Assembly (NCBI GenBank): GCA_964035575.1
Contig: OZ037864.1
Coordinates: 372,001 to 436,000 of the forward strand
Length of the DNA stretch: 64,000 bases
Source: Rhynchopus sp. YZ270_cl-10
Taxonomy: Eukaryota; Euglenozoa; Diplonemea; Diplonemida; Diplonemidae
Reading direction: 5' to 3'
The position numbers and the translations under genes were made by a program. The notes under the pieces are model-generated. The model was not told the DNA's origin. It did no database searches and saw nothing but the letters and a program-made list of their open reading frames with translations. Shown piece after piece: positions 30,801 through 45,800 of the stretch. Within the stretch, counting starts at the first letter, position 1. Each line of letters begins with the position of its first letter.

Positions 30801-33800
30801 GGTAGTTTGTCAGTGTTGTGGTGGGCACACCTTCCACAGAGTTCGACCAGTACGTCTTGGGCGTGTCAAAGCTCACATGGTCCGGAAGTCCCTCAGTGAT
30901 GGTGAACGTCAGCACCTTAGACGCAACGAGTCGGTCAGACGAGGACAAAAACACATTGTACGTGCCCTTCGCAGGGTAGGGCATGGTGATCTCGCCAAAC
31001 TCGTAGTAGCCGTCCTTGGCACTTTGCGTGAATTCGCCGCTCTGCGTGACACCGTCGATGGTCAGCTCTGGGATGGTTGCGCCCGACACCAAACTGGCAA
31101 GCTGGTCTCCTCTTGAGTCCACTGCAGTCAGAAGCGGGCGCACCGAGAGCGTTAATGTCTGTGTGGCGGTGAATTCGACGCCTTGCTTGAGGGAATAGAT
31201 CTCCTTGTTCCGCCCGACGTACGCCCCGAGCCAGCCGTTGAGCCCTGTCGAGTTGTCGATGTACGCGATTCTGAGCTTCGTGTCGATGTCGCCATCTGAG
31301 CGGATGCGCTTCACAGTGTCACCGTACTGCCAGTCGTTGACGTCGCCGATGGTCTTCCCTGCAATGACGACCTCTTTGTTGGCACGCAGCAGGGAGGCTC
31401 TGTTCCACACCGCGTCGCTGTACATGCACAGCTTGTAGGTGTAGTCGTCTCTGTTCAGCTCGTTTTCCAGCAGACCTGCCTCGCCTGTCAGCGACAGCCG
31501 CAGCCCGTTCGAGAGCGAGTTGTTTTTAGTCAGCACGGTCACCGTGGCCTGTCTCGTCAGTGCGGTGTCGTACGGATGGTCGGTCGCGACGGCTGGACCC
31601 ATGTCACGTTCCAGGTTCCAGACACCAATCTCAGCTGCGTCCCCAATGTCGCGTACGTAGTAGACAATGAGAGACTCGTTGAAGCCTGTGGTCGACTGCT
31701 GCTCTTGGGAGGGGAGCGGCAGGACCTCGCCCGTTGCAGTGCGTGACGTGTACGTTGTGTTGCACACCTGGTCGTCGGGGTCGGCGCAGTCGAGCCCGCA
31801 GCACAGTGCGGGCTGCACTGTGTACATGGACGGCAGCAACACACCCGAGGCTGGACATGCCAGTGTGCAGGAGTCGAGGAAGGAAGCCTTCACGACACGC
31901 CGCAGTGCCTTCGTGCTGGCCTCCCTCTCCACGCAGTAGTAGCTCTTGATGGGAAGGTACTTCCAGCCCTTGATGTAGCGAGGCTCCGTGGATGCGTAGT
32001 AGCGCTCCTCTGGCTCCACCCACGCAAGGTTGTTGCTCCCGACGTAGTCAGCCGAGCAGTCCACCAGGTAGAAGCGGTGTGTCTGCTGCGACAGTGCGGG
32101 CACTGCGAGCCCTGTTGCAATGTCCTTCACAGTGAACGTCACATTGAAGAACAGCTCTGTGTAGTGCCCAATGCTGTCGGTCTGGTACTGTGTGTTCCGC
32201 CCCTGCAACGCCGTTGTGAACAGCCGTAGTGCGGAGAACGAGTACGTCTCGTTGAGAACGTTCACCTCTGCAATGTGCCCCGTAAGTAGAATGAGAGGCT
32301 CGCCCGTATCGCTAAGAAACTGTGACGGCAGTGTGCTCTGGTCCAGCTCTGCATGGACTGCCCACTGCGAGTTCACGACTGACTTCAAAGCAATGTCCAC
32401 CACCCTGATGCTGGGCTGCGGGTACAGAATGTCTCTGTTGTCTGAGTACGAAGGTGGCGACACTGCGAAGTGCGTCCCCGTCGCGTCACCCACCTCGATA
32501 CGCATGTCCACGTTCTGCACCAGACGCATCGAATCTTTGGCGTACCTGACCGTCACAGTGTACGTGCCTGCAGCAGGGGTTACCACCGTGACGCTGTCAA
32601 AGACAACACGCCCAGCGACAACGTTCTTCGTCACAACAGAGCCAGATGCAAGTGCCAGGCCCGCCGGGAGGATAAGCGTTACTGTTCCTTCGTCAACCGT
32701 GACCCCATCGTGCTTCGACCACACACCACCAACATACGTCCCAATGCTGTCCAAAAGCGTGGCCGCAATCGGTTCCAGAGTGACCCGCGAGGCAGACTTC
32801 ACAATGGGCACGTATGCGTCGTCGTCGTCCAGCAGTGGACACGGTGTGATGGTGCAGAGCACAAAGGCGCTCAGTGCTGCTACCTCGCCCACAGCGAAGT
32901 ATGGCACTGCTGAGTTCGCCTTGGTGGAGAACATCTGTCCGTCCATGGTCACCTCCACGGTCGTCGTGAAGGGTACAGGTACGGATTCGACAGGCTGTGA
33001 GCAGAGCATCTTCAGGTTGCTGAGGAATGTGCCGGGGGAGAGTGTGTTGTTGATGAGACACTTTGTGTAGGACGTTTCGACGAAGCCGGCACCAGACACA
33101 ACTATCGTGGTCGACATGTTGAACGGCCCTGTCGATACGAGTTGCACGAGACGCGGGTCGCTGAGGCGTGCGTCTCCGTTGTAGCTGCCGGTGGGCCCGA
33201 CGACCTCAATGTCAGCCTCCAGCACGACAGCGCGCGCGGCATCGTCTTCTATGGTGTTCGCTGTCGTCGGTACAGTCATGGCGTGTGGGTACAACCACGC
33301 CGCACCCCGCGTCACAAGCGACAGCACCAACGGTGTGTCGATCCTCTGCAACGGTGTGTTCGTCTCTGTCCAGCGTTCGTCGGTCACACTCATGGACACC
33401 TCCAGCCTCGACCACACGCACTCCGTATAGGTAGGTGGCTGCGCAGACTTGCACACAATAGCAAGCTCCCCTGAATTGTCAAGATCATACGTCGCAGTGT
33501 CGAAGTCAGGGTCCGACAGTTTCGACACAGGGACAAACTTCCCCACCACAGCAGTGTTGCTAATCAGGCAGGACGGCCCGTCCCCAGCAATGCTTGCATA
33601 GTTCGAAAACCCAGATCCCTTCACAAGGATCTGCGTCCCAGCGGTGGGCGCGTCGCTGACGTTGGGGGTGATGCTGCTGACATCGTACATGTTGATGAGC
33701 GCGACTGCAACCCGTTGTGTGTGTGTCACGACAAGGAGGGCACGGCGGATCGGGTCGACCGTGGCTGCGACAATCATTTCGACGTCGGTGCTGCTAGTGC

Positions 33801-36800
33801 CGAAGCCCATCTCGCGGCTGAGCTCCATGTCAAAGGTTTTCAGGTCAAATTTGTACACCGCACTCGGGACTGTGGAGTTGGCAGCACCAATGCAGAGGTA
33901 CATCCTTGCGGTCTCGATGTCGAGCCCTGTGCCGCCGATGCCGTGCAGCCTACCTGTAGAAGCAATGAGGCCGTACCTCCTCGCCGCGCACGACGTCGTC
34001 CCGTCCACGAACGTCGCCCACACACACGAACCTGCCTCACAGGCCTCAGACGTTGCGTACTTCGTGCACCATGTGTCCCGGATATAGGGCAGGTCCAGGT
34101 GCTCCTCATCTTCCGTGTCCTTGAGGTGATTCATGTCCAAGCGCTCCACTGCATAAGCATTGCCTTCCCCATCTTCCTCTGTCGCGAGCGTAACACGGAC
34201 AAAGAGAAGTGCCGACGAGGATGGGAAGTCATCGGTCTCCGCTGCCAGCGCACCTGTCATGACAACCTTCTCCAGCACGTTGCAGGAGTACACCGTGCAG
34301 ATGCTTGGGCGTATTGTGAGCACCTGCTTGAACACGTAGAACCCAGACCCGTCCTTAGCGAAGTAGTAACGCTGCATGATGTGCCCCTGTGTGCTGGTGC
34401 CCATGACAAGGATTGTCACTGTCGCATCTTCGACGTATGTACTTAACAGCGTCACAGTAGTGAAGCGTGTCAGTTGGTAGGCAAACGGTGGCTGGATGAT
34501 AACGTCTGGATCATTTGTAGTGACGTACGACAGGTGGTAGGACACCAGCCCCACAGAGTCGGTCTTCATCAGAAGCAGGATACACGCACCTACGTCTATC
34601 ACGTGGCTGTAGTCGACCACTGCCACGGAGGCTGCGCCTTCGATGTCCAGAAGCTTCACGGATTGCAGTGGTCTGACGTCCGATGAGGATACAACGACGG
34701 GTTGGTTCTTGTCGTCACGAATCCTGATGTTCTTCGTATCAATGTACTCAAGCACCACGGCAGCACGGTTGCCACTACGAATCACCTGCTGCCCTCGGGT
34801 GCATATCTGGGTCAGGCAGTTGGCCTCCCCAGCAGGCGCAGACTGTGTAAGAGGAAACGTCTCGTCATCGATGGTCGAAAGGCACAGCTCGCAAGCGCTG
34901 TTGTAGGTAGCCCAGAATCGCGCAATATAGGGCCAAGTAGTGTCACTCACAATGGCATAGAACAACCCAGCATTGTGGAACAGCCCCTGCACACCGACAC
35001 CCAATAGCACGCCACTCCCAGTCGCCGTGTGTAGCGCAACCTGCCCCTTATGATGACCCGCAAAGCTGAAGGAAGGCGACAAAAGCTTACCCCACACGTC
35101 CAGGAGAAGCACCTTCTCGGTGGAAAGCCGCTCTCCTGCGGATGCGAGCAGGATCTCGTGTGTGGCTGTCACGCGCTGTGCGTCGCTGAGCAGCTTGTAG
35201 AGACCAGCACGGCTGCGTGTTGGTGGGACGTCTGTGCTGTTTGCAGCTGCCTTCACCTCGTCAATGACAATGGTGTTGGTGTGCAGGATGGCGCCTAGGG
35301 CGGTGCCCGTCGGCACAGCTTTGTTCATGGACTCCGAAGAGATGATGCTGTAGGCCTTGCCTAGCTGGGGTGTGCCCGTCGATGACTCTTCCGTCTTACA
35401 GTCGTCGCCTGAGTACCCAGTCGTGCACACACCGCAGTACGTGCCGGACCAAAAGCCTGTGCTGCTGCTCTGGAAGCAGGCACATTCCCCCGCATCGTTG
35501 CAGTTCCCATGCAAGTTGCAGTGGCATTCCTCCGTGCACGTCGGGCCGTAGTGCGAATCAAGACACGTCGAGCAGTTTGTCGCTGAGTCCCAGTTCCCGT
35601 CGCACACACACGGGTGCGACAGGTACGAGCCGAGTGGTGCGCAGGCCCCGTGGTCGTTGCACGTCTCGCAGTGCACAGTGCACTCGGATGCCGCATCCGC
35701 CTTGTAATGCAGCGCATCACACACGCAGGACCCGTTGCCCGCACAGTACCCGTTGACACAAGCCGCATCATCGCACGACACCGAGCACGACGACCCGTAC
35801 CCCGTGCACACGTCGCAGTAGTCGCCAGACCAGCTATCCTTGCAGGAGCCCTCCACGCACCTGCCGTCTTCACTGGTCGTGTCGCATGTGCCGTGTCGCG
35901 AGCAGAGGCATTCCGTCTTGTCGCAGTTCGCCCCAAAGATACGCGCAAGACACACGTCACAGTGCTCACCATCCCAGTAGCCCCCTTTGGAATCGAGGTC
36001 GCAAACGCAGGTGCCCAGCTCCGTACAGTCGCCGTGCCCGTTGCAGCCTTGGTCCCCAACACCGTCCCGGCTGCAGTTGAGCTGGCAGTTGACACCGCTG
36101 TAGCCAGCGAGACAGTTGCACTTCTGAAAGATCCCACCTGAGAGCGGGTCCCAGTCGCAGGCACCTCTGTGTGCAGGGCAGTTTGTTTCGTTGCAGGTGA
36201 GGGTGACGCTGTCAGCGCAGCTTTCGCCGGAGAAGCGTGCGGCACACTCGTGGCACACAGTACCGCTCCAGGAGCCGAGGCCGTAGCGCGAGTGTGTGAG
36301 GCAGTCGCCGAGGAGGGCGTTCGCGGCGTATGCACCTAGGGGGACCCACGTGGTAGTGAGGTTGTAGCTGGCTGTCTGGGAGTAGACGAGGCCCGTCACG
36401 ATCGCAAAGCTTGCAGTGACTGGCACGAAGACGTCGCAGATCTCGTGACTGCCCTTCGTCGTCTGCGTGCACGACGCAGCGTTTGTCAGCGTGTCCTCTA
36501 TTTCAATGGGCACAGTCCCCTCTGACACAGCAGCAAGATCCGCCTTCGTCACAGACTTCAGCACCGTCGGCTCCTGACGCACATCGATAATAGGCACAGA
36601 TACTGTCACGGGCACAACACTCGGGTCACGAAACGTCACCACCAGCAACGCAGTATCCTCCGCCACCGACACAGTGAAGCTCTCGTTCTTTATCCCGCGA
36701 TTCCCTCCACCGCACGTATTGGTGCAGTCCTCACGCCACGTATCCTGGTACTCCCGCGAGGTGAACATCAGTCGGCAGGAGCCTTCCACAGTCAACGCAA

Positions 36801-39800
36801 GGGTAATGTTCGAGAGGCCACTGAAGCTTTGCTGCAGATATGCAGTGTCGAGCAGAACGTGCCACTCCTTGCCGTCCCTGGTGGGCGTGAGGAGGTCGCG
36901 GTGCGAGGTGCCGACTGCTGTGAGCGTGGGGATGGAGGCGGCGAGGGAGACGGTGAAGCCTGCCTCGAGGGTCTCGCCGTCGACCAGCTGCAGGAAGGAG
37001 CCTTCTACGTGGTTCTCTGGGAAGACGCGCACCGTGAGGGTCGCACCTTTGTCGAGACAGATGCCGTCAGATTCCTTGAGAACGAGAAGCACTTCGTCCA
37101 GTTCGTACACGTCCTCGGCAGTGGGGAAGGTCACGTCAAGGAAAGTCAACACCGCGGCGTTGCCTTCAGCAACCCTCAAAGGCTCGGGACTGCGCCCGCA
37201 GCAGGGCTCTTGGTTGTTTGTTCCACAGAACCATTCGTCTTCCCCGCAGGATGCGTCTGTCGGGCAGTCGACGCAGTACACAGAGTCTAAGGGCACTGAT
37301 GTGTCGGCGGAGACTCCGTACCTGAAGACAGGCAGGCTGGAGAGGCGGATGTTGTTGACAGTGGTGCGTTCGCATGCAATGCCCCAGCGACCCTCTGTAC
37401 AGAGGCAGGTACCGTTGCCGAAGACACCGTCGCTGCAGGGGCTGCCAGAGCATTGCACAGGAAGGCAGACGTCCGCGGTGTTGTCCCAACTACAGACCGG
37501 AAGCTTGCACCCCGCCTGGGTCGTCTCCGCTGAGCACGTCCTCGGGTAGGGGCACTCCTGCAGGCAGCGTTCACCATAAAACCCGTCCATACAGTCCTCA
37601 CAGTTGGCCCGCACCGCCACAGCCTGCACCTCCCACACCGCCATTATCCGCGGCCAATAGTCACGCCAAGCAAACCCACCAATACGGTACACATCGGACA
37701 GCCCCTTCCACACACTCTGGTACCCAGTGAACCACCATCCGCTGTGTGGGTAGCCCCATGCATTGGCAGTGGTGTAGTACGTGAAAGGTGGCGGCAGTGC
37801 GGTGGGGTAGGTCACCTCCGCAGCACAGGAGGCAAGGCAGCCTTTGGGGAGCGCACCGAGCACTTCGCCGGATGTGGAGCAGTCGGAGGCACCAATGGTG
37901 CACATCTTGCCCGCGACACGGGTGGAGTCTGGGAAGGCGGACGCATCAGAGAAAGCCGTTGGGTACTTGCTCGGACAACAGTGCGTGTGTGGCACACTAA
38001 GACCGTCGTGCTCTGTTCCCACTATCACTACCTCAGGCTCCGTCGAACCTGCGTCAACTCGGTACATGGTGCGTTTACATCCAGCATAGCCGGGCACGTT
38101 CACACCAGACATCACCGTAGTATAGCGAGATGTGCCAGCATCGTCTGCCCACACAACCCCCTGCGGCCGCCCTGGTGGGTAGCAAGTGGATGACGCAGGG
38201 TCGAGGTTCGTGTCGTTGTAGGTGAGTGCCAGCTCGTCTTTGTCGTATGCCCAGAAGTACACCCACGACCCCCACGCAACAAAGCCGCTCATCTCCATAG
38301 GTGCGTCCGTCTCCCACACGCGGGTGGTCTCATAAGAGCCGGTCTTCATGAAGAAAAGGGTCTGGCGTTCTTGGGTCTCGAACTGTGGCGTCGGGTGTGC
38401 CTGCCCAGCGGGTGTGGTTGTGGTGAGCTGTATGCCGTGCTCCTTAGCGCCGCCTTCGTGGCCCACAAAGAAGATGCCGTTTGTGCTCTCTGTGATCCAG
38501 ACAGGGTCAAGCAGCTCTTCCGTATCGAGCAGCGCGTCCACCTTCACTTCACTCTCACTCAGGTCCACAGCATACAGCGTCACGTTCCCACGCGACTCGT
38601 TGTAGCATGTGAACGTGGTCTGGTAGAGGTGCAGCTTCGTCGCCGCACTGCACCCCGGCAGCGGTGTGCAGCCCCCGACAACAGGCTCCGGTGTAGTCGT
38701 CTGCCTGGCCAGAGACATGATAAGCTTTTCCCCTGTCGAGTACATCTTCGCGTACCCCTTGTTGAGGGGCGGCAGCACCGGTAGGTAGACATCATTGCGG
38801 TTATCCTTGAGAGAAACCACAGATGCCGTGGCTCCATTGGTCCATGCATACAGCTGCAACCCGGAGACACCGTCGTCGAAGTAGAAGTACACCTTGCCCG
38901 CGTGGTATATGAACGACGGGTGGCTCTGCTGCGCAGTGCACGGACCAACGTTGTCCGCTGCCGCCGCCTGCATCACAAAGGGCGCAGTGTCCGTGCCCCT
39001 GTACACCCACACCGCAAGCCTCGTCAGCTTCAAATAAGTGTAATTAATGGTCGACTTGTTGAAGCCCAAATTCTGTGGGTCGGTCGGGTGGTAGGTTTTG
39101 GGTGTCTCGAGCTGTGCCAAGAAGAACAGATGGTCGACACCCAGGATAGTGATCCTGGTCAGGTACGACACAAAGTGTGCCTCCTGCGAAAGAATATCCA
39201 GCAGGTTAGGGTGGCCATCGTCGTCCAGGGTCATCTTCCACAACGCAGGTGTGTCTGCGACGATGATGTCCTTGGAACCATCAGCGAATGTCATATCGGT
39301 GCTCACGAAGACGAGGAACTCAGCCCCGTTGTACGCCATCTTTGTCAGCTCCTTTGCACGGGTGTAGACCTTCATGCTTGCGACGGAATCTGCCGTGGTA
39401 TCCGGCATGACAGAGTCGCCTAGAATGCGCTCCGACTCAAGTGTAGGGAGGGCCAGCTCCGCTGACTCGAACTTCTCGTCCACGGCAAAGCCCTTCGTGT
39501 AGAAGACCTCACGCGACCCTTGGTACACTTCTCCATCGAAGCCGTCCTCCCAAGGCGAGGTGCAGCCGTGCGTGCCTGTGGCAGCCTCCCAGTCGGCAAC
39601 GGCAAGGAAGTACATGTACTCGCCGATCTGCACGTAGTCGACAGGGTCTTGAAAGGCGAACTCAGTAGGGCACGTGCAGGCGCCAGAACCACAGGTCGCG
39701 TCGTCACGGTTTGCCTCGCCGGTCCAGTACTGCTTCTGGTAGCGCAGGATGTTGCGAGACGTGTCGGAGTCGTTCGCACCTAAGGAGGTATCCGAGTCTG

Positions 39801-42800
39801 CCGTGTACAGCGAGTAGAAAGGCTGCCCGTTCTGGTGCACTGACAGGTCCTCACGCTCCCTCCCAAAGAAGAGACGCTCGGGCTGCCGATGCCCAGTGTC
39901 CTTCAGGACAAGCGACACGTTACCCACTGAGGGCTGGCAGTCGTCGCTGTTCGACTCCGTCACAAATACAAAGGATAGACCAATCAGCTCCGTATCCACC
40001 CCAGTCATCGCACGCTGCAGCCAGTCTGTTATCTTCACTGACCGTACCTCGCCCGCGAGAGCGCGCTTCTGGGTGAAGCTTGCGACTTCGTAGAACAGTG
40101 TCGGGAGGTACACGCCGTTCTGGTGGGCTGCACCTGTCCACTGCAGCTCTTTTGGTAGCAGGGTCTCGTTGTACGAGGTACCGAGAAAGTCTGATGCAGA
40201 CCAGCTGTACGTCAGGTCTGCCAACGGGCTGACACATGCACCCGACTGGCAGTGGAAGGCAGAGAGCACATCGTTGGGTGCCTGTTCTGTGTTGCATGAG
40301 CAGAACCCATTATCCTTATCCAGGGTGTTCTGCTTGCTTGCGCCATAGGAACGCCAGGGTGTCTTGCACTCCTTCCCGTCGATGGCATACGCGGGGTGGT
40401 CGCACATTGCTGTGGAGGTTGCCACGGTGCACCTGCCGAGCAGGCAGACGTAGTCGCTCTCTGTGCAGAGACACCGCTTTGAGTGCGTGTCGTAGCTGGA
40501 CCCGTTGGTGCAGTCACCTAGCGACGAGCTGAGAACTACGTTGCAGGGGAGACCGTCGTTGTTCCATGCTGTGTCTGTCTGCGTGTCCTCGAGGAGCCTG
40601 GGTGAGGAGCGCTTGGGCATGGTCGCATAGATGAAGACCTTCTGCCCCGCGGAACACTCACCGGTCTCGGCCTCCGTCCACACGAGAGCTGCGTGCTCAA
40701 TATTGTTTGCAGTAGGGGCAGTCAGCCCACGCCAGCTCACCCACTGCCGTGACGCATCCGCAGGGGGGCCAGACGCGTTGCACAAGACAAAGACACCGTC
40801 GGCGCTGAGCTTCATGCACTCGTCTATATCATATACATCGGACCCAGCAGTGCCGCTGCATTCAGCGTTCTTGCAGTAAGTGCCGGCCGGACCCCAATGG
40901 CCGTCCACATCGTTCGCAACACAGGTGCACCCTCCATCGTCAGCGCATGTACCCTTGCCATTACAGCACTCCGTCTGGCAGTAGCTCCCTCCATAGCCAA
41001 GGTCGCAGACGCAGGAAGTGGATGCAGTATCATGGCTGAACTCGCATGTGCCTCGGCCAGAGCAGGGCAGGACAAACTCAGCCGGCTCCAAAGGGCTTGT
41101 CAGCTTGTTGTCGACGTAGACGCTGGGGCATTGGACAAAGGTGACGGCGAAGTCTGCGTCCCCTTGTTGGCTGTCGATGACCGTCGTGAAGAGTGTCTCC
41201 GGCTGCACGCGGTGAGCGTAGAGGAAGCGGTGGCCTGCTTCCCCTGCGGGGAAGTTACGCTCTAAGGTGACGAAGGGCAGGTCCACGGTCGTGCAGGAGT
41301 CGCCTGAGTATCCTATCTTGCACGTCACGCAGTTGGTGCGTTGGTCGAAGAAGCCCTCCTGCCTGTTTGCATGGCAGTCGCAGAAGATCTCCTCGTTGAA
41401 CGTCGTGGCAACATTGTGCAACGTGCAGCTCGCACCACCCGTGCACGCTAGACCCCTCGAGTTGCAGAACGGCTCAACCACCTCCACATCCAGGGTCAGC
41501 TCCACAAGCTGCAGAGCCACAATCTCAAGACGCACCCACTGCATTTCTCCGGACAGAGGTATGGTGCACTCCCCGATAGTCCATTCAGGGTTCTGCGCTA
41601 AATCGGCACACTGCAGGGTGCACTCCTGGGCAAGCCCGCTTGATCCACACGTCGATTCCGTCACGTAGATGAGAGGGCTGTACGCTACGGCTTTCGACTT
41701 GCGGTGATAGAACGCAAGTCTGTAGCGTCCTGGGCTTGTTATTGCGAGGTTGTCGAAATGGAACTCATGGGTGTCCCCAGATGTGCTGACACCTGACCGG
41801 TGTGTACCGACTAAGGTTGCTGTTGTGGCGGGTTCGCATCTCTCTTCACCGGTAAGCTCTGCTGCAAACTCTGTTGCGCTGACCGTCAACACGGAGGACA
41901 ACGTGGTCACTGCGGTTTCATCATCTGATGACATCGCCGTCCCACACGACTCAAGCACAGGGTAGATCAGATCGTTGTTCAGGAACAGAGCCCGCCCCAG
42001 GTCGTCGAACACCTGCACTATAACGTCCAATGAGTTCTCCCCTGAGATGAGCCCTGCACCCACCGAGAGGTATTCCGTGTTGTTGATGTTGACCACCGTC
42101 ACACCCACCGCTGTTGCTGTCAGCGAGTGAGGGAAGCGTATTCTTGGCAGCACGTCTGCGGTACTCTCCTTCGACCAGTCGGAGTCCGAGAACTTTACAT
42201 ACATATTGTACTCCTCGAAGACCAAGGTAGGTGCGTTGCGGTTTGTGGGGTCGGCATACGCAGCGATGCGCAGATCGGTGCCGAACACGCCTTCTGTTCC
42301 GGTGAATGCTGAAATCGTTGTGTCTGAGAACAGCGACCCAAACAAAGGAATGTCTGATTCGTACACTTCAAAGTAGCGACGCGTTTCGTAGTAAGAAACA
42401 TTCAAGGCGAAGACGCGCACAGAGGAGCCCCGAAACAGCAGAACACCACCATTGTACGCCCCTACTGCATCCCATGTGTACTGGGAGTCGGACAAAGGAC
42501 AGTCGGCCTCGATATTCTCGTAGTTGCACTTCGCCGGGAAGCGGGGTGCGAGGCCGTTCTTTTGGACGTCCATGTTTTGGTCGAGGAACATACCCGGCCA
42601 CTGCAGGTCGAAGAGGTTCTCAATGCTGTTGCTGATGCTGTCCACAGCGAAGACCGCACCGGAGTCTGGGTGCGTTCCGCAGAAGATGTCACCCTTAATG
42701 AAGACCATCCACTTTTCGTTGCTGACACTCGAAGAAAACGTCTTGTACAGCACAGCATCATAGTCCCTGTCATACAGCTCCCCAAAAACGCTAGGATCGG

Positions 42801-45800
42801 AGCACGCACTCAGCTCCATCGACGCAAAGTATTCCGACACAAGCTCCTCTGTCACAAAGGTGAAGCGGCTGTCTTCATATAAATACACCGTCACCATGTT
42901 CGATCGGAACACATGCAGGTACTCCGTAGAATCGTCACTCCGCATGCCCTCAGGTGAAGGTGCGTACACAGCAGCGTCGATAAGACCCGAAGACTGAGCA
43001 GGCAGGTCGGGCAGTGCTTCCGCATCGCTGCTCAAAAGCTGCTTCGCAACTGTCGCCCGAATGGTCGAAATCTTGTTTCTCTGACCCACATCCGCAATGG
43101 TGACCTTCACATCAGAGTTGGGTGCCACCCTCCAGGGAGGGGACTGCCATCTGAGGTTTGAGAATTTCGGTTCAAAGGAGTGCTTGAACGTGGAGAGCGA
43201 CTCATTGCAGAACATTCCATAGAGCCCTGATGCGCAGGCACCATCGCACATCGCGCCGGTCAGCTTTCCTAGACAGTCGCAGACCTCTGTTGTGGAGTTG
43301 TAGTAGCCGCAGGGCACGGTGCCGCACTGTGCACAGCTAAGTGCGCAGGCGGGGACGACGTCGAGGTCGTACTTGAGGGAGCCAAAGGTGGGGAACTGGC
43401 CTTCTGCGCATTTTGTGCAGTCGAGCTCGCCTGACAACGACATGAGACCAAAGTTCTCCTCGCACTCACACGACACTGTGGGGACGTCAACCTCAGAGTT
43501 AGTCTTGGAGTAGTACACTTGGCGCTTCACGGCGGAGATGGCGCACTCACCGCGGACGAAGCCGTCGGCAGCTGCATTGGCACACTCGCATGTCTTCACT
43601 GCGGCGGGTGGCAGACATATGGAGATAGTCACATTCGCGTCGCCCTCAATAGCAGTAAGGCTCACTGTGAACGGCCCACACGCAGGGATCGTGCACGACG
43701 TGGAGCTTGCCTCAGACTGCGGCGGTGTACGACAGTGGTACCGTGCAACGGAGCTCGTCAACTTGACCTGTTCGCGGTCCATATCAGGCTCGCCATCCAC
43801 CATAACACCCATATCCGCGCGACCAGAGGAAACATGCTTCTTCACAATGAACGTCGACGTATCCCTCGGCTCATCCTCCCCGTTGTCTGAAAGGGAATAC
43901 GCGTTGAACGCATGCGACCACGTCGTCCCTCCTGCCACTGTCACCACCAATTCATGTGTCGGTGCTGTCGCATCTAGCGACCCACACCGCGCAAAGGTGT
44001 CCACATACGCTTTGCATGGGTCGCACAGATGCACAATGCCTGCGCCCCAGTAGTCTGTCGTCATTGGGCACGTCTCTTCCACTTCTACGACAGCCTGTGG
44101 TGCTGTTGGCGCCACGACGATAGGGTTGTGACGCACCTGGCAGAGGCAAGGCGCTTCATAGGAACAGAGCCCGTACCCTTCTTTGATTGCCCTGCAGAGA
44201 CCGTCGCCGTGGAGAATACAGCCGCGTGCTGCGGTGCAGGATTCGGGTGGAGACCCAGGGCATACGTTCGGTGGGACGTACCAGACTTCGTAAGGCTTTG
44301 CGGTGGTGTCAGTGTAGGGGCGGACAGCACTGCAGCCGCCAGGCGAGCTTTCTTCACCAACATCGTACCCACTGTACCCTGCAGGAAAGTGTCCTGTGTA
44401 CGGTGGGCGCAGACCTGTCACAGTGCGGATAGGGAAGCCACCCCAGCGTGGCATATTACCCACCTCAAGCCCAAAGAACTGGCAGGCAGCAACCCTGCAC
44501 CCAGCGCCAGAAGACACATCCTCCACAAGGTGCGGCTCAAGCTCAGTGCCATTCAAAGACGTTGCCGTTGTCCCGCCGCAGCCAAACCCCGTTACTGCGA
44601 TGGCATATTCAAAGACACTGGTCTGGCATGGTTCGGACGGTGGTTGCGCTGCGATGGAACCCTTTTCGCGTTTGCATATGCATCTGGTGTTTTTGCTGTG
44701 CAACGCTTTGCAGTCGTAGTTAGCGAAGCCCACATCTGACGCATTGTGGAACGACGCAGAAGAGAACGCACAGAGCCGCCCGGTTCCTGTTTCGCAACGC
44801 ACTGAACAGCCGAGGGGAAGGTTTCCAATGGCGACGTCCACGGAAGCGACATCGGGGATGCTCCCATAGTACTCCACATCTGCGAGCGAGCAGAGCGCAC
44901 GCCTGCAGTCCTCCTCTGTGTCCACTGGGAGCAGCCCCGACGCCTCACAGGTGGGCGCATCGTCGAGGTACACATACTCTACCGCGTCCCCATGGTCATC
45001 TGTAAAGTACGTCTCCACAACGGCTGGGTCCTCTCGGGTGTACGTAGGCTTGTCAAGAAGGCTGTGGTTCTGCCTGACGGCAGACGGACACACCTTTCTG
45101 TACCCGACATCGCCGCACGGAGAGACACATAACGACCCGTCCGCTGCCAAGCAACGTGTCCCCCCCTCCGGCACCGTGCAGCCACTCTGTGTACAGTTTC
45201 CACACCTATCTGCAACAGAACATTGCCCCCCAAGATATGTGAAGCACATCACCCCTGCGGTTCCGTTTCCAGCAACGGGGTAGTCGATGGCGGTGCCAGA
45301 GCGGGTCAGGGTGTACGGGATGGTTGAGGATTCGAAGGCGGAGGTGGTTTGGGTCATCACTAATGCGCATTTGGGACCGCCTGCGTCACGTCCGATGTAC
45401 ATGGCGCCTACTGCACCGCAGGCTTGGAGGGCGAGCAGGTCGATCTGAGAGCGGCAAAGGTTCTCGAAGTATGCGTCGCCAAAGTAGTTCCCCACGTCGG
45501 ACGGCAGCACTGCGGTGTACTCATAGTAGCCGTAGCCTCGTGCATCCTCGCAGTGCCCAGCACCGACGTATTCGCCAATGACAACAGACGCATCGCCGTT
45601 GACATTGTAAAGAGAACGTGGCGCGTCCCCAGCAGGTGTTTGCGTCTGCGGTGCAACTGTGCTCGTCTGACAGAGGCCATCCACGTCACTGCAAAAGGAG
45701 TTGGCGGGGCAGATGCACGCACCGTTGTAAGGGTACGGCGAGGACCTGCCACTGTCGGTGGACCGAGCGCAGGTGAGATTGGCGGCAACGCTGTAGCCAC